Shown piece after piece: positions 29,030 to 38,275 of a stretch of DNA of 64,000 nucleotides; the first letter of the stretch is position 1, and the number at the start of each line of letters is the position of its first letter. The translations under genes and the position numbers were made by a program. The DNA is from Burkholderia pyrrocinia (GTDB lineage: Bacteria > Pseudomonadota > Gammaproteobacteria > Burkholderiales > Burkholderiaceae). Under the pieces are notes generated by a model. The model did not search any database. It was not told the origin of the DNA and saw nothing but the letters and a program-made list of their open reading frames with translations. Where the stretch lies: positions 434,001 through 498,000 of the forward strand of contig NZ_CP011503.1 in the NCBI RefSeq assembly GCF_001028665.1. Direction: 5' to 3'.

Positions 29030-29076
29030 AAGCCGCGATACGTCACCGTCGCCACGGTGCGTATCGCGGCTTTTTT
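29030..29076 (+). terminator. Rho-independent terminator of ppc
   Basis: A perfect 13-bp stem (AAGCCGCGATACG at 29030-29042 with its complement at 29060-29072) is followed by a T-run (six T from 29071). It lies 45 bases after the ppc stop codon. Confidence 0.95.
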
Positions 29077-29122
29077 CATCGGGGGGCCGCACGGCACCCG
29101 CGTGCCGTGCCGGCTGGCCCGG

Positions 29123-29875
29123 TCAATGCGCGTCGATCAACAGCGCGTCGTGCTCGAACGAACCGTCGGGCCGCACCGCGTAATAGCCGCGCACCTCGTC
29201 GGGCGCGTGTGCCCACAGCGCGCGAATGCCAGCGACGCTGTCGGCCGGCGTGCGGATGCGCGCGACCCACGTGTCGAAATCGATCGGCAGCCGCCAGCGG
29301 CTGTGCACGTGCGCGTCGAAACCCGCATCGCGGAACATCGCGAGCCATTCGTCCGCGCGGTAGTCGCGCACGTGCGACGCGTCGCGCAGCACTTCGGCGG
29401 CCTGCAGGTACGTGTCGAGCAGCGGATGATCGTTGCCGGCGATGTCGATCATCAGCACGCGGCCGCCCGGTTTCAGCACGCGGCGCACCTCGGCGAGCGC
29501 CGCGCGCATGTCGTGCCAGTGGTGCGCGCTCATCCGGCTCACGACCCAGTCGAACGTCGCCGTGTCGAACGGCAGTTGTTCCGCCGGGCCCTGCTGCGTG
29601 CGGATATTCGCGAGCCCGCGCTCGCGCGCGGCCGCGTCGACGGTCGCGAGCATCGGCGCGGCGAGATCGTAGGCGACCACGTCGCGCACGTGCGGCGCGA
29701 CCGCGAAGCTCGCGTGGCCGGCGCCGCAGCCGAGATCGAGCACGGCCGCATCGGGCGTCGCGCTCACCGCGTCGGCGAGCGTCTGCAGATCGGCGCCCGT
29801 CGCGTGGACCGTGCTCGTCAGATAGGCGGCGGCCGTCGTGCCGAATGCGTCGGCGACCTGGTCGTGGTGTTTCAT
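29123..29875 (-). CDS. Class I SAM-dependent methyltransferase
   Basis: A 250-residue methyltransferase of the UbiE/Methyltransf_11 type. Motif I is AAVLDLGCGAGHASFAVAPHV, then DVVAYDLAAPMLATVDAAARERG (acidic loop), PFDTATFDWVVSRMSAHHW (post-motif II) and LKPGGRVLMIDIAGNDHPL (motif III). No membrane segment is seen. The substrate is unknown; a metabolite or lipid methylation is typical of this group. It starts at ATG 29875 and diverges from the XRE gene across a 316-bp region full of palindromes. Confidence 0.9.
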   Translation of the reverse strand: MKHHDQVADAFGTTAAAYLTSTVHATGADLQTLADAVSATPDAAVLDLGCGAGHASFAVAPHVRDVVAYDLAAPMLATVDAAARERGLANIRTQQGPAEQLPFDTATFDWVVSRMSAHHWHDMRAALAEVRRVLKPGGRVLMIDIAGNDHPLLDTYLQAAEVLRDASHVRDYRADEWLAMFRDAGFDAHVHSRWRLPIDFDTWVARIRTPADSVAGIRALWAHAPDEVRGYYAVRPDGSFEHDALLIDAH

Positions 29876-30191
29876 CGTTCGCTCCTTTTGTACGGTCGAC
29901 TGGAGTGGGCGCGTCAGCGCTGATGTCGGCCGGAGTTAGTGCTTCAGCACTTACTCCAGCCCCATGCTTCGCATCCGGCCCCATGCCTTGCGCGGTCGGC
30001 CGGGATGGGCGCTTCAGCGCCCGCTCCGCCCGCCCCCTGCAACGCGTTTTGTGGGACGCCCGCTGCCTGCCAGCGTGCGAGCCGCTACAATAGGCCTGCG
30101 TTTGTACCAGTACAAGTTAAGCAGTTATTCTGGTATTCGATACACCTGCCTGATCGTTGCCGCATCCTCGCTTCCACTTCGCCGTTTCCGC
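29876..30191. repeat. Divergent intergenic region with three related palindromes
   Basis: Three copies of a 25-26 bp imperfect palindrome lie at 29902-29927, 29932-29957 and 30003-30027. Each starts GGAG or GGAT, has a GC(G/A)C-type arm around a central TTCA or GTCA, and the last two end in (A/G)CTCC. The middle copy has 11-bp arms with one mismatch (GGAGTTAGTGC and GCACTTACTCC). No gene lies in the interval. They could be REP-like elements, RNA hairpins in the methyltransferase leader, or operators. A separate perfect dyad of another sequence lies at 30102-30115. Confidence 0.7.
30102..30115. promoter_or_regulatory. Palindromic operator candidate TTGTAC-CA-GTACAA
   Basis: Perfect 6-bp arms around CA, 77 bases before the XRE gene start. 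A matching half site TTGTAC recurs at 29888-29893, just upstream of the methyltransferase start. The pair of sites at both gene starts fits an operator for the MmyB-type regulator encoded next to it; TTATTC at 30125-30130 could be the associated -10 box, 17 bases downstream. Confidence 0.55.
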
Positions 30192-31007
30192 ATGAACCAC
30201 CCGTCCTCCGCCCCTGCCCCTGTCCCGCCGCTCGACGCCACACCCGCCCGCGCGCTCGGCGAATTCATCCGCGCCCACCGCGAGCGGCTGTCGCCGCAGG
30301 CCGTCGGCCTGCCGCCCGGCCCGCGCCGCCGCACGCCGGGGCTACGGCGCGAGGAAGTCGCGCAGCTGTGCGGCGTCAGCCCGACCTGGTACACGTGGAT
30401 CGAACAGGGCCGCCCGGTGTCGGCGTCGGCCGACGCGCTCGCGCGGATCGCCGTCGCGCTGCAGCTGTCGAAGGCCGAGCGCGCGTACCTGTTCGAACTG
30501 GCCGCGCAGCGCGACCCGGCCGAGCCCGATGTCGCGGGCGGCGACCTGCCGCCGACGCTCGCCGCGACCGTCGCGGCGATCGCGACGCCCGCGTACGTGC
30601 TCGACCGGCAATGGAACGCGCTCGCGTGGAACGCGCCGGCCGCCGCGCTTTTTTCCGGCTGGCTCGACGGCGAACACGACCGCAACTTGCTGCGCTTCAC
30701 GTTCATGGCGCCGGCCGCGCGCACGCTGATCGTCGACTGGGAAACCCGCGCGCGGCGGCTCGCGGCCGAATTCCGCGCCGATTCGATCCGCCACCTGGCC
30801 GACGCGCCGACCCGCGCGCTGATCGACGCGCTGACCGCCGGCAGCGACGCGTTCGCGCAGTACTGGGCGTCGCAGGACGTGTTCGAGCGCGAAGGCGGCC
30901 TGCGTGAATTCGACCATCCGGCCGACGGCCGCCTCGTGTACCAGCAGATCACGCTGAAGCCCGCGCACCGCGAGGACCTGAAGCTGGTCGTGCTGGTGCG
31001 CGACTGA
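30192..31007 (+). CDS. XRE-family regulator with MmyB-like sensor domain
   Basis: A 271-residue regulator. Residues about 20-95 form a helix-turn-helix (GPRRRTPGLRREEVAQLCGVSPTWYTWIEQGRPVSASADALARIAVALQLSKAERAYLFELA), the hallmark of the MmyB group first described in Streptomyces. The C-terminal part is the MmyB-like ligand-binding PAS domain (TPAYVLDRQWNALAWNAPAAALF, then DPLLRFTFM-like text and HPADGRLVYQQITLKPAHREDLKLVVL), which can bind fatty acids. It probably controls the divergent methyltransferase gene; in other genomes such pairs often involve a dehydrogenase. The ATG is at 30192. Confidence 0.9.
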   Translation: MNHPSSAPAPVPPLDATPARALGEFIRAHRERLSPQAVGLPPGPRRRTPGLRREEVAQLCGVSPTWYTWIEQGRPVSASADALARIAVALQLSKAERAYLFELAAQRDPAEPDVAGGDLPPTLAATVAAIATPAYVLDRQWNALAWNAPAAALFSGWLDGEHDRNLLRFTFMAPAARTLIVDWETRARRLAAEFRADSIRHLADAPTRALIDALTAGSDAFAQYWASQDVFEREGGLREFDHPADGRLVYQQITLKPAHREDLKLVVLVRD

Positions 31008-31013
31008 ACCGGC

Positions 31014-32015
31014 TCAGAAACTGATCGTCGCGGTGATCGTGTCGCTGTAGTTGCCCGGCGCGGGTGTCGCCTGCGCGGGCACGCGACCGTAGACGGTGAT
31101 GGCCTGCGCGAGCCCGCTGCCGGTGCCGGTCGCCATCGACGTGCCGCCGGTGCCGTCGCCCCATGGCTTCGTCAAGCCGCTGTCCTGGTAGAGCTGGTAG
31201 CCGACCGAGCCGCCGCCGCCCACGCGCTGCATCGTGCGGGCCGCGACATTGCTGCTGCTGCCGCCGTTCAGCGCGATCTGGAACGCGTCGCCGTTCGTGC
31301 ACTGGGCACTGATCGAGCCGGTTGCCGTCTGCGCCGACGCCAGCACGCCCGTTGCGGGAAACGCAACATTCGTCGCACTGATGAAGCAATTGTTCACGAT
31401 GGTCGCGTTCGTCGAATACGCGAACGTGCCCGCCGACGCCTGCGACGTGCATGGCACCAGCTGAATGCCGAGCAGCGCGAAGTTGTAGCTGTACGACGCC
31501 TGATTCCCGGCGAACGTCTGCGAGTAGAGCGTGCTGCTGTTGTTCACGCTCGGCACGGTCGGCTGGTTCGGCGCGATGCGGCCGTAAACGGTCAGGGTCG
31601 CGTTCGCGCTCGTGCCGATCCCCGGCCTCGCCAGCGTGACCGACATCGGCGTCGTGCCGCTGGCGACCGCGCCCCAGACCTGCGTATAGCCGTTGTCCTG
31701 GTACAGGTCGTACTGCATCTGGTTGGCCGCCCCGTTCGTCATCGTGCGCGGGCTCGTGGCGCCGAGATTCAGGCAGACCAGCGCGGTCGTGTTGAGACTC
31801 AACGTATCCCACGTGCACGTCACGCCCACCGTGCTGGTCGTCGTGTACGCGGCCTGCGTGATCGGGCTGACCGAACCGAAGCTCGTCGTCTGCGCGCTCA
31901 CCGTGCAGCTGTCCGCCTGCGCGGACAGCCACGGCCCGCACAGCAGCGCGGCCAGCAGCCAGCACGCCACCCGATGCAGATACCGGTACGCCCGCACGGC
32001 CCGCCGCTCCGCCAT
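31014..32015 (-). CDS. Csu-type pilus tip subunit, two spore coat U domains
   Basis: The 333-residue secreted protein has a signal peptide ending LLAALLCGPWLSAQA before DSCTVSAQT. It carries two spore coat protein U (SCPU) domains, about residues 33-180 and 185-333; each ends in the donor-strand type sequence (TLTVYGRI, AITVYGRVPAQATPAPGNYSDTITATISF). Two-domain proteins of this family cap archaic chaperone-usher (Csu) pili as the tip adhesin. The gene is divergent from the rest of the pilus locus, sharing a 250-bp promoter region, and ends seven bases from the XRE stop. Confidence 0.85.
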   Translation of the reverse strand: MAERRAVRAYRYLHRVACWLLAALLCGPWLSAQADSCTVSAQTTSFGSVSPITQAAYTTTSTVGVTCTWDTLSLNTTALVCLNLGATSPRTMTNGAANQMQYDLYQDNGYTQVWGAVASGTTPMSVTLARPGIGTSANATLTVYGRIAPNQPTVPSVNNSSTLYSQTFAGNQASYSYNFALLGIQLVPCTSQASAGTFAYSTNATIVNNCFISATNVAFPATGVLASAQTATGSISAQCTNGDAFQIALNGGSSSNVAARTMQRVGGGGSVGYQLYQDSGLTKPWGDGTGGTSMATGTGSGLAQAITVYGRVPAQATPAPGNYSDTITATISF

Positions 32016-32112
32016 GGTTTCCCCCGATAGAAAAGCATTCGTACCGGCGGCGGCCCGGCTGCCGCCCCGACCGTTGATCCAGATCAGCCGCCCGCCCGCA
32101 CAATATTCAAGC

Positions 32113-32169
32113 AATGCGAACTAGTCCGCATTTCTACCATTGCATGCAACCAAATGCGTAGAGTAATCT
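32113..32169. promoter_or_regulatory. Divergent pilus promoter region with dyads
   Basis: AATGCG (32113-32118) and CGCATT (32127-32132) form the arms of a 20-bp dyad whose centre is ACTAGT, with one mismatched pair. A perfect 10-bp palindrome TTGCATGCAA lies at 32140-32149. TTGCAT (32140-32145) and TAATCT (32164-32169) could be the -35 and -10 of the major subunit gene, 18 bases apart. AATGCG occurs again at 32153-32158 and CTAGTC at 32168-32173. The region is AT-rich compared with its neighbours, as expected for a regulated fimbrial promoter. Confidence 0.55.
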
Positions 32170-32266
32170 AGTCAGACAAATGTGCGGTTCCGTCGACACG
32201 GCGAATCACGCGGTTCGGGCACCGCAGGCCGGGTCGACACTCCCAGAACGGCTGGAGACCATCACA

Positions 32267-32800
32267 ATGAACGCCATCACGCGTCACGGGCTGTCCACCG
32301 CCATCGCGGCGGCCATCGCACTCACCCCGGCCTGGCGCCCTGTCGCCGCCGCCATCTATTCCAACGGCACCGCCACCGCGCAATTCAACGTCACGCTGAC
32401 CATCCAGGCGAACTGCTCGGTCAGCGCGAACCCGCTCGCATTCGGCGCCTCGGGCGTACTGACGGCCGCGATCAACCAGCAGACCACGCTCTCCGTCACC
32501 TGCAGCAACACGACGCCCTACAACGTCGGGCTCGACGCGGGCGGCGTCTCCGGCTCGACGGTCAACGCGCGGCTGATGGCCGGCACGACCAGCGGCAACA
32601 CGGGCACGACGGTCGGTTTCCAGCTGTTCCAGGACAGCGGCCACACGACGATCTGGGGGAACACGCAGGGCACCGACACCATCGGCGGCACCGGCAACGG
32701 CTCCGCCCAGACGATCAACGTATACGGCCAGGTGCAGACGCAAGCCACCCCGAAACCGGACACCTACCAGGCCACCGTCACCGCGACCGTCTACTTCTGA
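32267..32800 (+). CDS. Csu-type pilus major subunit (spore coat U domain)
   Basis: The 177-residue protein has a signal peptide ending LTPAWRPVAAA before IYSNGTATAQFNVTLTIQANCSVSANP. It is a single SCPU domain with two conserved Cys and the C-terminal beta strand TINVYGQVQTQATPKPDTYQATVTATVYF. It should polymerise by donor-strand exchange into the pilus rod (CsuA/B-like). The ATG at 32267 follows GGAGACCATCACA. Chaperone and usher genes follow directly. Only one rod-type subunit gene is present, while the A. baumannii csu operon has three small subunit genes. Confidence 0.9.
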   Translation: MNAITRHGLSTAIAAAIALTPAWRPVAAAIYSNGTATAQFNVTLTIQANCSVSANPLAFGASGVLTAAINQQTTLSVTCSNTTPYNVGLDAGGVSGSTVNARLMAGTTSGNTGTTVGFQLFQDSGHTTIWGNTQGTDTIGGTGNGSAQTINVYGQVQTQATPKPDTYQATVTATVYF

Positions 32801-32806
32801 CCCGCC

Positions 32807-33517
32807 GTGGCGATCGGCCCCTGCCTTGTCGCCGCACTGTGCGCCGCGTCGGCTGCAGCCGCGCCGGCCGCGACGCTGCAGATTTCGCCGGTCACGCTCG
32901 AGCTGCCGCCGTCGGTCGCGGCGGCGGGCGTCACGCTCAGCAATTCGGGCGTGCAGCCGATCTACGGCCAGGTGCGCACGTTCCGCTGGACGCAGGAGAA
33001 CGGCGAGGACGTGCTGACGCCGACCGATTCGCTCGCCGCGTCGCCGCCGTTGCTGCAGATCAGCGCGAACGCCGAGCAGTTGATCCGCCTCGTGCGCACC
33101 ACGCGCGCGAGCCCGGTCACGGAGGAAAGCTATCGCGTGCTGATCGACGAGCTGCCCGCGCCCGGCACACCGGCGCAGAACGGCATCACGATCCGCGTGC
33201 GCTACTCGGTGCCGGTGTTCGTCGAACCCGCCGCACCGCCCACCCCGCCGCAGCTCGACTGGCGCATCGAGGCCGATTCGCAGGGCCTGCGGCTGTCGGT
33301 CGCGAATCTCGGCGGCCGGCGCGCGCAGCTCTCCGCGGTGCAGCTCGTCGATGCGCACGGCAACACGCACGAAGTCGCGCGCGGGCTGCTCGGCTACGCG
33401 CTGGCCGGCAGCGTGCGGCGCTGGCCGCTCAAGCTCGACGCGCGCCCGTCGCCGTTCGTGAAAATCCGCGCGACGGTGAACACGCAACCCGTCGAGGCCC
33501 GGCTGACGCCGCGCTGA
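32807..33517 (+). CDS. Csu-type periplasmic pilus chaperone
   Basis: The 236-residue chaperone has a short signal peptide (AIGPCLVAALCAASAAAA, cleaved near APAATLQ) and the two Ig-like PapD domains: ATLQISPVTLELPPSVAAAGVTLSNSGVQPIYGQVRTFRWTQENGEDVLTPTDSL, then RTTRASPVTEESYRVLIDELP with the conserved Arg and basic pair, and VRYSVPVFVEP. The archaic class is marked by the SxYR-type segment and by neighbours. It holds unfolded subunits until the usher takes them. Start is GTG 32807, six bases after the subunit stop. Confidence 0.9.
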   Translation: MAIGPCLVAALCAASAAAAPAATLQISPVTLELPPSVAAAGVTLSNSGVQPIYGQVRTFRWTQENGEDVLTPTDSLAASPPLLQISANAEQLIRLVRTTRASPVTEESYRVLIDELPAPGTPAQNGITIRVRYSVPVFVEPAAPPTPPQLDWRIEADSQGLRLSVANLGGRRAQLSAVQLVDAHGNTHEVARGLLGYALAGSVRRWPLKLDARPSPFVKIRATVNTQPVEARLTPR

Positions 33518-33545
33518 ACCCGGCGCCAGTCCCCCTCCCGCCCCG

Positions 33546-35897
33546 TTGCGCGTGCCGACGACGCGACATGCCGATCGAACGACGCCAGCCAGGCGATACG
33601 CGTGGCTCGCCGCCGTCACGCTGGCGCTGCGCGCGGGCACCGCAGACGCGCAGCGGGCCCCCGAGCTGCCCCCTTCCGCCGCCCCGGAGCCCGGCGTGCT
33701 GTACCTCGACGTGTCGATCAACGGCGAGCCGACCCACCGGATCGCGCGCTTCCGGCAGGCCGACGGGCACCTGTTCGCGGCGTCGGCCGACCTGAACGAC
33801 CTCGGCATCGCAAGCGGCGACCGCGCGCAGCCGCTGTCGAACACGCCGGTCGAGCTCGACGCGCTCGCGGGCCTGCGCTACGACTACGATCCGGGCCGCC
33901 AGACGATCGACCTGCACGTGCCCGACGCGCTGCGCATTCCGCACACGTTCGACGCGCGCGGGCTCGCCGCCACGCCGCCCGCGACGTCCGGCCGGGGCAT
34001 CGTGCTGAACTACGACGCATACGCGCAGACCGCCGCGCATTCGCCGCTCGCGGTGTGGACCGAGGCGCGCTACTTCGATCCGGCCGGCGTGTTCAGCAAC
34101 ACCGGCATCGGCTTCTTCCCTCGCGACGGGCAGCGCTACATGCGCTACGACACGTCGTGGACGGTGTCCGACCCGCGCACGCTCACGACGACCCAATTCG
34201 GCGACACCATCTCGTCGTCGCTGTCGTGGACCCGCTCGTTGCGCATCGGCGGCGTGCAGTGGCGCAGCAACTTCGGCCTGCGCCCCGATCTCGTGACCTT
34301 CCCGGTGCCGGCGCTGTCGGGCAGCGCGGTCGTGCCGTCGGCGGTCGACCTGTACGTCAATAACGTACGCCAGTTCAGCGGCGACGTGCCGGGCGGCCCG
34401 TTCGTGATCAACAGCGTGCCGGGCATCACCGGCGCCGGCAACGCGACGGTGATCACGCGCGACGCGCTCGGCCGCACGATCGCCACGTCGATCCCGCTCT
34501 ACGTCGACACGCGCCTGCTCGCGCCCGGCCTCGCCAGCTATTCGGTGGAGGCGGGCTTCCTGCGCCGCGCATACGGCCAGGACGCGTTCGACTATGCGCG
34601 CACGCCGGCCGCGAGCGCATCGGTGCGCTACGGCGTCACCGAGCGGCTGACGGCCGAGGCGCACGCCGAGGCGACGAGCGGCGTCTACGACGCCGGCGCG
34701 GGCGTGCTCGCGCGCATCGGCGGCGGGGGCGTCGCGAACGCGTCGCTGGCCGTCAGCGCCGGGCGCTTCTCCGGCGCGCAGGCCGGCCTCGGCTACCAGT
34801 ACGTGACGCCGCGCTTCTCGGTCGACGCGCAGACGCTGCGCGCGTTCGGCGGCTACGGCGACCTCGGTGCGCGCGAAGGCACGCCGGTCGCGACCGTCAG
34901 CGACCGCGTGACGGTGTCGTTCCCGCTCCTCCGCGCGCAGACGCTGTCGTTCAGCTATCTCGGCCTCAAATACCCGGGCGCGCCCGCGTCGCGGATCGGC
35001 TCGGCGGCGTGGTCGGTCAACGTCGGGATGCTCGCGTCGATGACCGTCAGCGCCTTCCAGGATTTCCGGCAGCACAACGCGCGCGGCTTCTTCGTCAGCC
35101 TGAGCGTCGGCCTCGGCGACAACACGTCGGTCGCGGCGAACGTCGGCCGGCAGAACGGCGAGTCGACCCGCGCGGTCAGCGCGTCGCGCGCGCCCGACTA
35201 CGACGGAGGCTTCGGCTGGAACGTGCAGGCCGGCGAGAACGGCCCGCTGCGCTACGGCCAGGGACAACTGCAATACCTGGGCCGCGCGGGCCAGGTCACG
35301 CTGCTCGGACAGTCGTTCGGCGGGCAGCGCGACGCGTCGGTCGACGTGACCGGCGCGCTCGTGCTGATGAACGGCCAGTTGCTGACGGCGCGCCGCATCG
35401 ACGACGGCTTCGCGCTCGTGTCGACCGATGCCGGGCGCGTGCCGGTGCTGCACCAGAACCGGCCGATCGGCGAGACCGACCGCACCGGCTACCTGCTGGT
35501 GCCCGATCTGAGCGCATACCAGCACAATCGCGTCGCGATCGACGGCACGACGCTGCCGGCCGATGCGCGCCTCGCGGACACGACGCTCGACGTCGTGCCG
35601 CAGGCCCGCTCGGGCGTGCTCGCGCGCTTCCCGGTCACGCGCTACCGCGCGGCGTCGATCGCGCTGCGCACGCCGGACGGCGCGCCGCTACCGCCCGGCC
35701 TCGACGTCGTGCACGTCGAAAGCGGCCAGCGCACGATCGTCGGCTACGACGGCCTCACGTTCGTCGACGGCCTCGCCGCGGACAATCATCTGGAGATTTC
35801 CGGCGGCGGACGCCGCTGCGGCGTCGAATTCGCGTACCGGCGCCCGGACGACGGCACGCTGCCGCGGATCGGCCCGCTGACCTGCGCGCTGCGCTAG
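33546..35897 (+). CDS. Csu-type outer membrane usher
   Basis: About 780 residues. The archaic usher has a signal peptide ([20 protein letters not shown]), an N-terminal chaperone-binding domain ([27 protein letters not shown]), the 24-strand pore with a plug domain, and a C-terminal domain ending [17 protein letters not shown]. Segments such as [45 protein letters not shown] match FimD/PapC ushers. It exports the subunits encoded here. The start is TTG 33546 or GTG 33552; no clear binding site helps decide, and upstream sequence is C-rich. Confidence 0.92.
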   Translation: MRVPTTRHADRTTPARRYAWLAAVTLALRAGTADAQRAPELPPSAAPEPGVLYLDVSINGEPTHRIARFRQADGHLFAASADLNDLGIASGDRAQPLSNTPVELDALAGLRYDYDPGRQTIDLHVPDALRIPHTFDARGLAATPPATSGRGIVLNYDAYAQTAAHSPLAVWTEARYFDPAGVFSNTGIGFFPRDGQRYMRYDTSWTVSDPRTLTTTQFGDTISSSLSWTRSLRIGGVQWRSNFGLRPDLVTFPVPALSGSAVVPSAVDLYVNNVRQFSGDVPGGPFVINSVPGITGAGNATVITRDALGRTIATSIPLYVDTRLLAPGLASYSVEAGFLRRAYGQDAFDYARTPAASASVRYGVTERLTAEAHAEATSGVYDAGAGVLARIGGGGVANASLAVSAGRFSGAQAGLGYQYVTPRFSVDAQTLRAFGGYGDLGAREGTPVATVSDRVTVSFPLLRAQTLSFSYLGLKYPGAPASRIGSAAWSVNVGMLASMTVSAFQDFRQHNARGFFVSLSVGLGDNTSVAANVGRQNGESTRAVSASRAPDYDGGFGWNVQAGENGPLRYGQGQLQYLGRAGQVTLLGQSFGGQRDASVDVTGALVLMNGQLLTARRIDDGFALVSTDAGRVPVLHQNRPIGETDRTGYLLVPDLSAYQHNRVAIDGTTLPADARLADTTLDVVPQARSGVLARFPVTRYRAASIALRTPDGAPLPPGLDVVHVESGQRTIVGYDGLTFVDGLAADNHLEISGGGRRCGVEFAYRRPDDGTLPRIGPLTCALR

Positions 35898-35926
35898 CCC
35901 GCGCCGGCCGCCGGGCCCGCGAATGT

Positions 35927-35932
35927 TAGAAT
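35927..35932 (+). promoter_or_regulatory. Predicted -10 box of argH
   Basis: TAGAAT, about 54 bases before the argH start, with a following CG. The TANAAT pattern recurs before metG (45235), DUF3460-scpA (53613), panC (54897) and cobU (59570), so it looks like this organism's common -10 element. No strong -35 is seen. Confidence 0.5.
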
Positions 35933-35985
35933 CGCGGGATTCCCTCGGCGGCGCACGCCGCCCAACTCCCCTTCGAAGAATCGCC

Positions 35986-37395
35986 ATGACGTCCCAACTG
36001 CACAAAAAGGGCGAGGCCTGGTCGGCCCGCTTCTCGGAACCGATGTCGGAGCTGGTCAAGCGCTACACGTCGTCGGTGTTTTTCGACAAGCGCCTCGCGC
36101 TCGTCGACATCGCCGGCTCGCTCGCGCACGCGAACATGCTCGCCGCGCAGAAGATCATCAGCGCCGACGACCTGGCCGCGATCGAACGCGGGATGGCGCA
36201 GATCAAGGGCGAGATCGAGCGCGGCGAATTCGAATGGCAGCTCGATCTCGAGGACGTCCACCTGAACATCGAGGCGCGCCTGACCGCGCTGATCGGCGAT
36301 GCCGGCAAGCGCCTGCACACCGGCCGCTCGCGCAACGACCAGGTCGCGACCGACATCCGCCTGTGGCTGCGCGGCGAAATCGACCGCATCGGCGGCCTGC
36401 TGAACGACCTGCGCGGTGCGCTGCTCGACCTCGCGGAACAGAACGCCGACACGATCATGCCGGGCTTCACGCACCTGCAGGTCGCGCAGCCGGTCACGTT
36501 CGGCCACCACCTGCTCGCGTACGTCGAGATGTTCTCGCGCGACGCGGAGCGCATGCGCGACTGCCGCACGCGCGTGAACCGCCTGCCGCTCGGCGCGGCC
36601 GCACTGGCGGGCACGAGCTACCCGATCGATCGCCACGCGGTCGCGAAGACGCTCGGCTTCGACGGCATCTGCGCGAACTCGCTCGACGCCGTGTCCGATC
36701 GCGATTTCGCGATCGAATTCACGGCGGCCTCCGCGCTCGTGATGACGCACGTGTCGCGTTTCTCCGAAGAACTCGTGCTGTGGATGAGCCCGCGCGTCGG
36801 CTTCATCGACATCGCCGACCGCTTCTGCACCGGCAGCTCGATCATGCCGCAGAAGAAGAACCCGGACGTGCCGGAACTCGCGCGCGGCAAGACCGGCCGC
36901 GTGAACGGCCACCTGATGGCACTGCTGACGCTGATGAAGGGCCAGCCGCTCGCGTACAACAAGGACAACCAGGAAGACAAGGAACCGCTGTTCGACACGG
37001 TCGACACCGTCGCCGACACGCTGCGGATCTTCGCCGAAATGGTCGCCGGCATCACCGTGAAGCCGGACGCGATGCGCGCAGCCGCGCTGCAGGGCTTCTC
37101 GACCGCCACCGACCTCGCCGACTACCTCGTGAAGCGCGGCCTGCCGTTCCGCGATGCGCACGAAGCCGTCGCGCACGCGGTGAAGATCTGCGACGACCGC
37201 GGCATCGATCTCGCCGACCTGACGCTCGACGAGATGAAGCAGGAGCTGCCGAACGTCGCGCACCTGATCGGCGACGACGTGTTCGGCTACCTGACGCTCG
37301 AGGGTTCTGTCGCCAGCCGCAACCATCCGGGCGGCACCGCACCCGACCAGGTGCGCGCGGCGGTCAAGGCCGCCCGCGCCGCGCTCGGCCAGTAA
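35986..37395 (+). CDS. argH: Argininosuccinate lyase
   Basis: The 469-residue tetrameric enzyme splits argininosuccinate into arginine and fumarate in the last step of arginine synthesis. Motifs: [43 protein letters not shown] at the start; [29 protein letters not shown]; and the fumarase-superfamily signature [20 protein letters not shown] with its catalytic Ser loop. ATG 35986 gives the usual N terminus. A terminator follows its stop. The adjacent pilus genes are unrelated. Confidence 0.97.
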   Translation: MTSQLHKKGEAWSARFSEPMSELVKRYTSSVFFDKRLALVDIAGSLAHANMLAAQKIISADDLAAIERGMAQIKGEIERGEFEWQLDLEDVHLNIEARLTALIGDAGKRLHTGRSRNDQVATDIRLWLRGEIDRIGGLLNDLRGALLDLAEQNADTIMPGFTHLQVAQPVTFGHHLLAYVEMFSRDAERMRDCRTRVNRLPLGAAALAGTSYPIDRHAVAKTLGFDGICANSLDAVSDRDFAIEFTAASALVMTHVSRFSEELVLWMSPRVGFIDIADRFCTGSSIMPQKKNPDVPELARGKTGRVNGHLMALLTLMKGQPLAYNKDNQEDKEPLFDTVDTVADTLRIFAEMVAGITVKPDAMRAAALQGFSTATDLADYLVKRGLPFRDAHEAVAHAVKICDDRGIDLADLTLDEMKQELPNVAHLIGDDVFGYLTLEGSVASRNHPGGTAPDQVRAAVKAARAALGQ

Positions 37396-37409
37396 GCCCG
37401 CTGTTCCGG

Positions 37410-37435
37410 ACGGACGCCTTCGGCGTCCGTTTTTC
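37410..37435 (+). terminator. Rho-independent terminator of argH
   Basis: A nine-base-pair stem (ACGGACGCC and GGCGTCCGT, 37410-37418 and 37422-37430) with a TTC loop and a run of five T (37430-37434). Confidence 0.9.
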
Positions 37436-37480
37436 ATTCGGGCGGCCGTTGCGCCGCCCATTGCCTGCCCCGCTTCCCGG

Positions 37481-38173
37481 ATGCCGCCGATGACCTTTTC
37501 CGCCGCGCTCTTCGACATGGACGGCCTGCTCGTCGATTCCGAGCGGACCATCATGAACACGTGGATCGACGTGTCGAACGCACACGGTGTCGCGCTGACG
37601 GCCACCGACTACCTGCAGATCGTCGGCCGCTCGTTCGCCGAAGGCCAGGTCATCCTGGCGCGGCTGATCGGCAACCCCGCTACGTTCGACGCCGTGCGCA
37701 TCCGCGTACGCGAACAGCTCGCGGCGCCGGAGCCCCATCCGAAATTCCCGTTGAAGCCCGGCGCGTTCGCGTTGCTCGACGCGCTCGCGCAGGCTGGCAT
37801 TCCGTGCGCGGTCGCGTCGTCGTCCGCGTGCGACGTGATCCGCGCGCGGCTCGACGCGGTCGGCGTGCTGCCGTTCTTCCGCGCGATCGCGGGCGGCGAC
37901 GAAGTCGCGCGCGGCAAGCCCGATCCGGCCGTCTACCGGCTCGCGGCCGAACGCCTCGGCGTGCCGGCGCACGCGTGCGTCGCGTTCGAGGACAGCGACT
38001 TCGGCGCGCAATCGGCCGCCGGCGCCGGCGCGTCGGTCGTCACCGTGCCCGACCTGAAGGCGCCGACACCCGAAATCGTCGCGCTGAGCCTGCACGTGCT
38101 CGCCTCGCTCGACGATGCCGTCGCGCTCGTGCCGTCGTGGTTCGGCCGGTACGACCCGCAACGGCCCGCATAG
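37481..38173 (+). CDS. HAD-superfamily phosphatase (YniC/HxpB-like)
   Basis: A 230-residue HAD hydrolase of subfamily IA. Motif I is LFDMDGLLVDSE, with the nucleophile Asp and the acid Asp two residues later; motif II is in CAVASSSACDVI; motif III Lys is in ARGKPDPAVYRLAAERLGV; motif IV is CVAFEDSDFGAQSAAGAGA. The cap domain is the small alpha-helical type. It resembles E. coli YniC (2-deoxyglucose-6-phosphate phosphatase). The true substrate is unknown. ATG 37481 is used; ATG 37490 (TFSAALFDMDG) is an equally plausible start. Confidence 0.88.
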   Translation: MPPMTFSAALFDMDGLLVDSERTIMNTWIDVSNAHGVALTATDYLQIVGRSFAEGQVILARLIGNPATFDAVRIRVREQLAAPEPHPKFPLKPGAFALLDALAQAGIPCAVASSSACDVIRARLDAVGVLPFFRAIAGGDEVARGKPDPAVYRLAAERLGVPAHACVAFEDSDFGAQSAAGAGASVVTVPDLKAPTPEIVALSLHVLASLDDAVALVPSWFGRYDPQRPA

Positions 38174-38213
38174 GCACGCGCGCGAAGCGCGCGCGTTGCA
38201 CGCCGCCAAATGC

Positions 38214-38240
38214 AAACGGGCACCCTCGGGTGCCCGTTTC
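38214..38240. terminator. Terminator between HAD phosphatase and LprI-like genes
   Basis: AAACGGGCAC (38214-38223) pairs with GTGCCCGTTT (38230-38239). T-rich sequence follows (TTTCGTTTT). It sits between convergent genes and the A-rich left flank allows weaker use from the minus strand. Confidence 0.8.
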
Positions 38241-38275
38241 GTTTTGCCGCCGAACGACCGGCGTCGCGACGGCTG

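Noticed and set aside
32180..32266. Earlier ATG at 32180 for the pilus major subunit
   Set aside because: It would place 29 hydrophilic residues before the signal peptide; ATG 32267 has a better ribosome site and a proper signal sequence.
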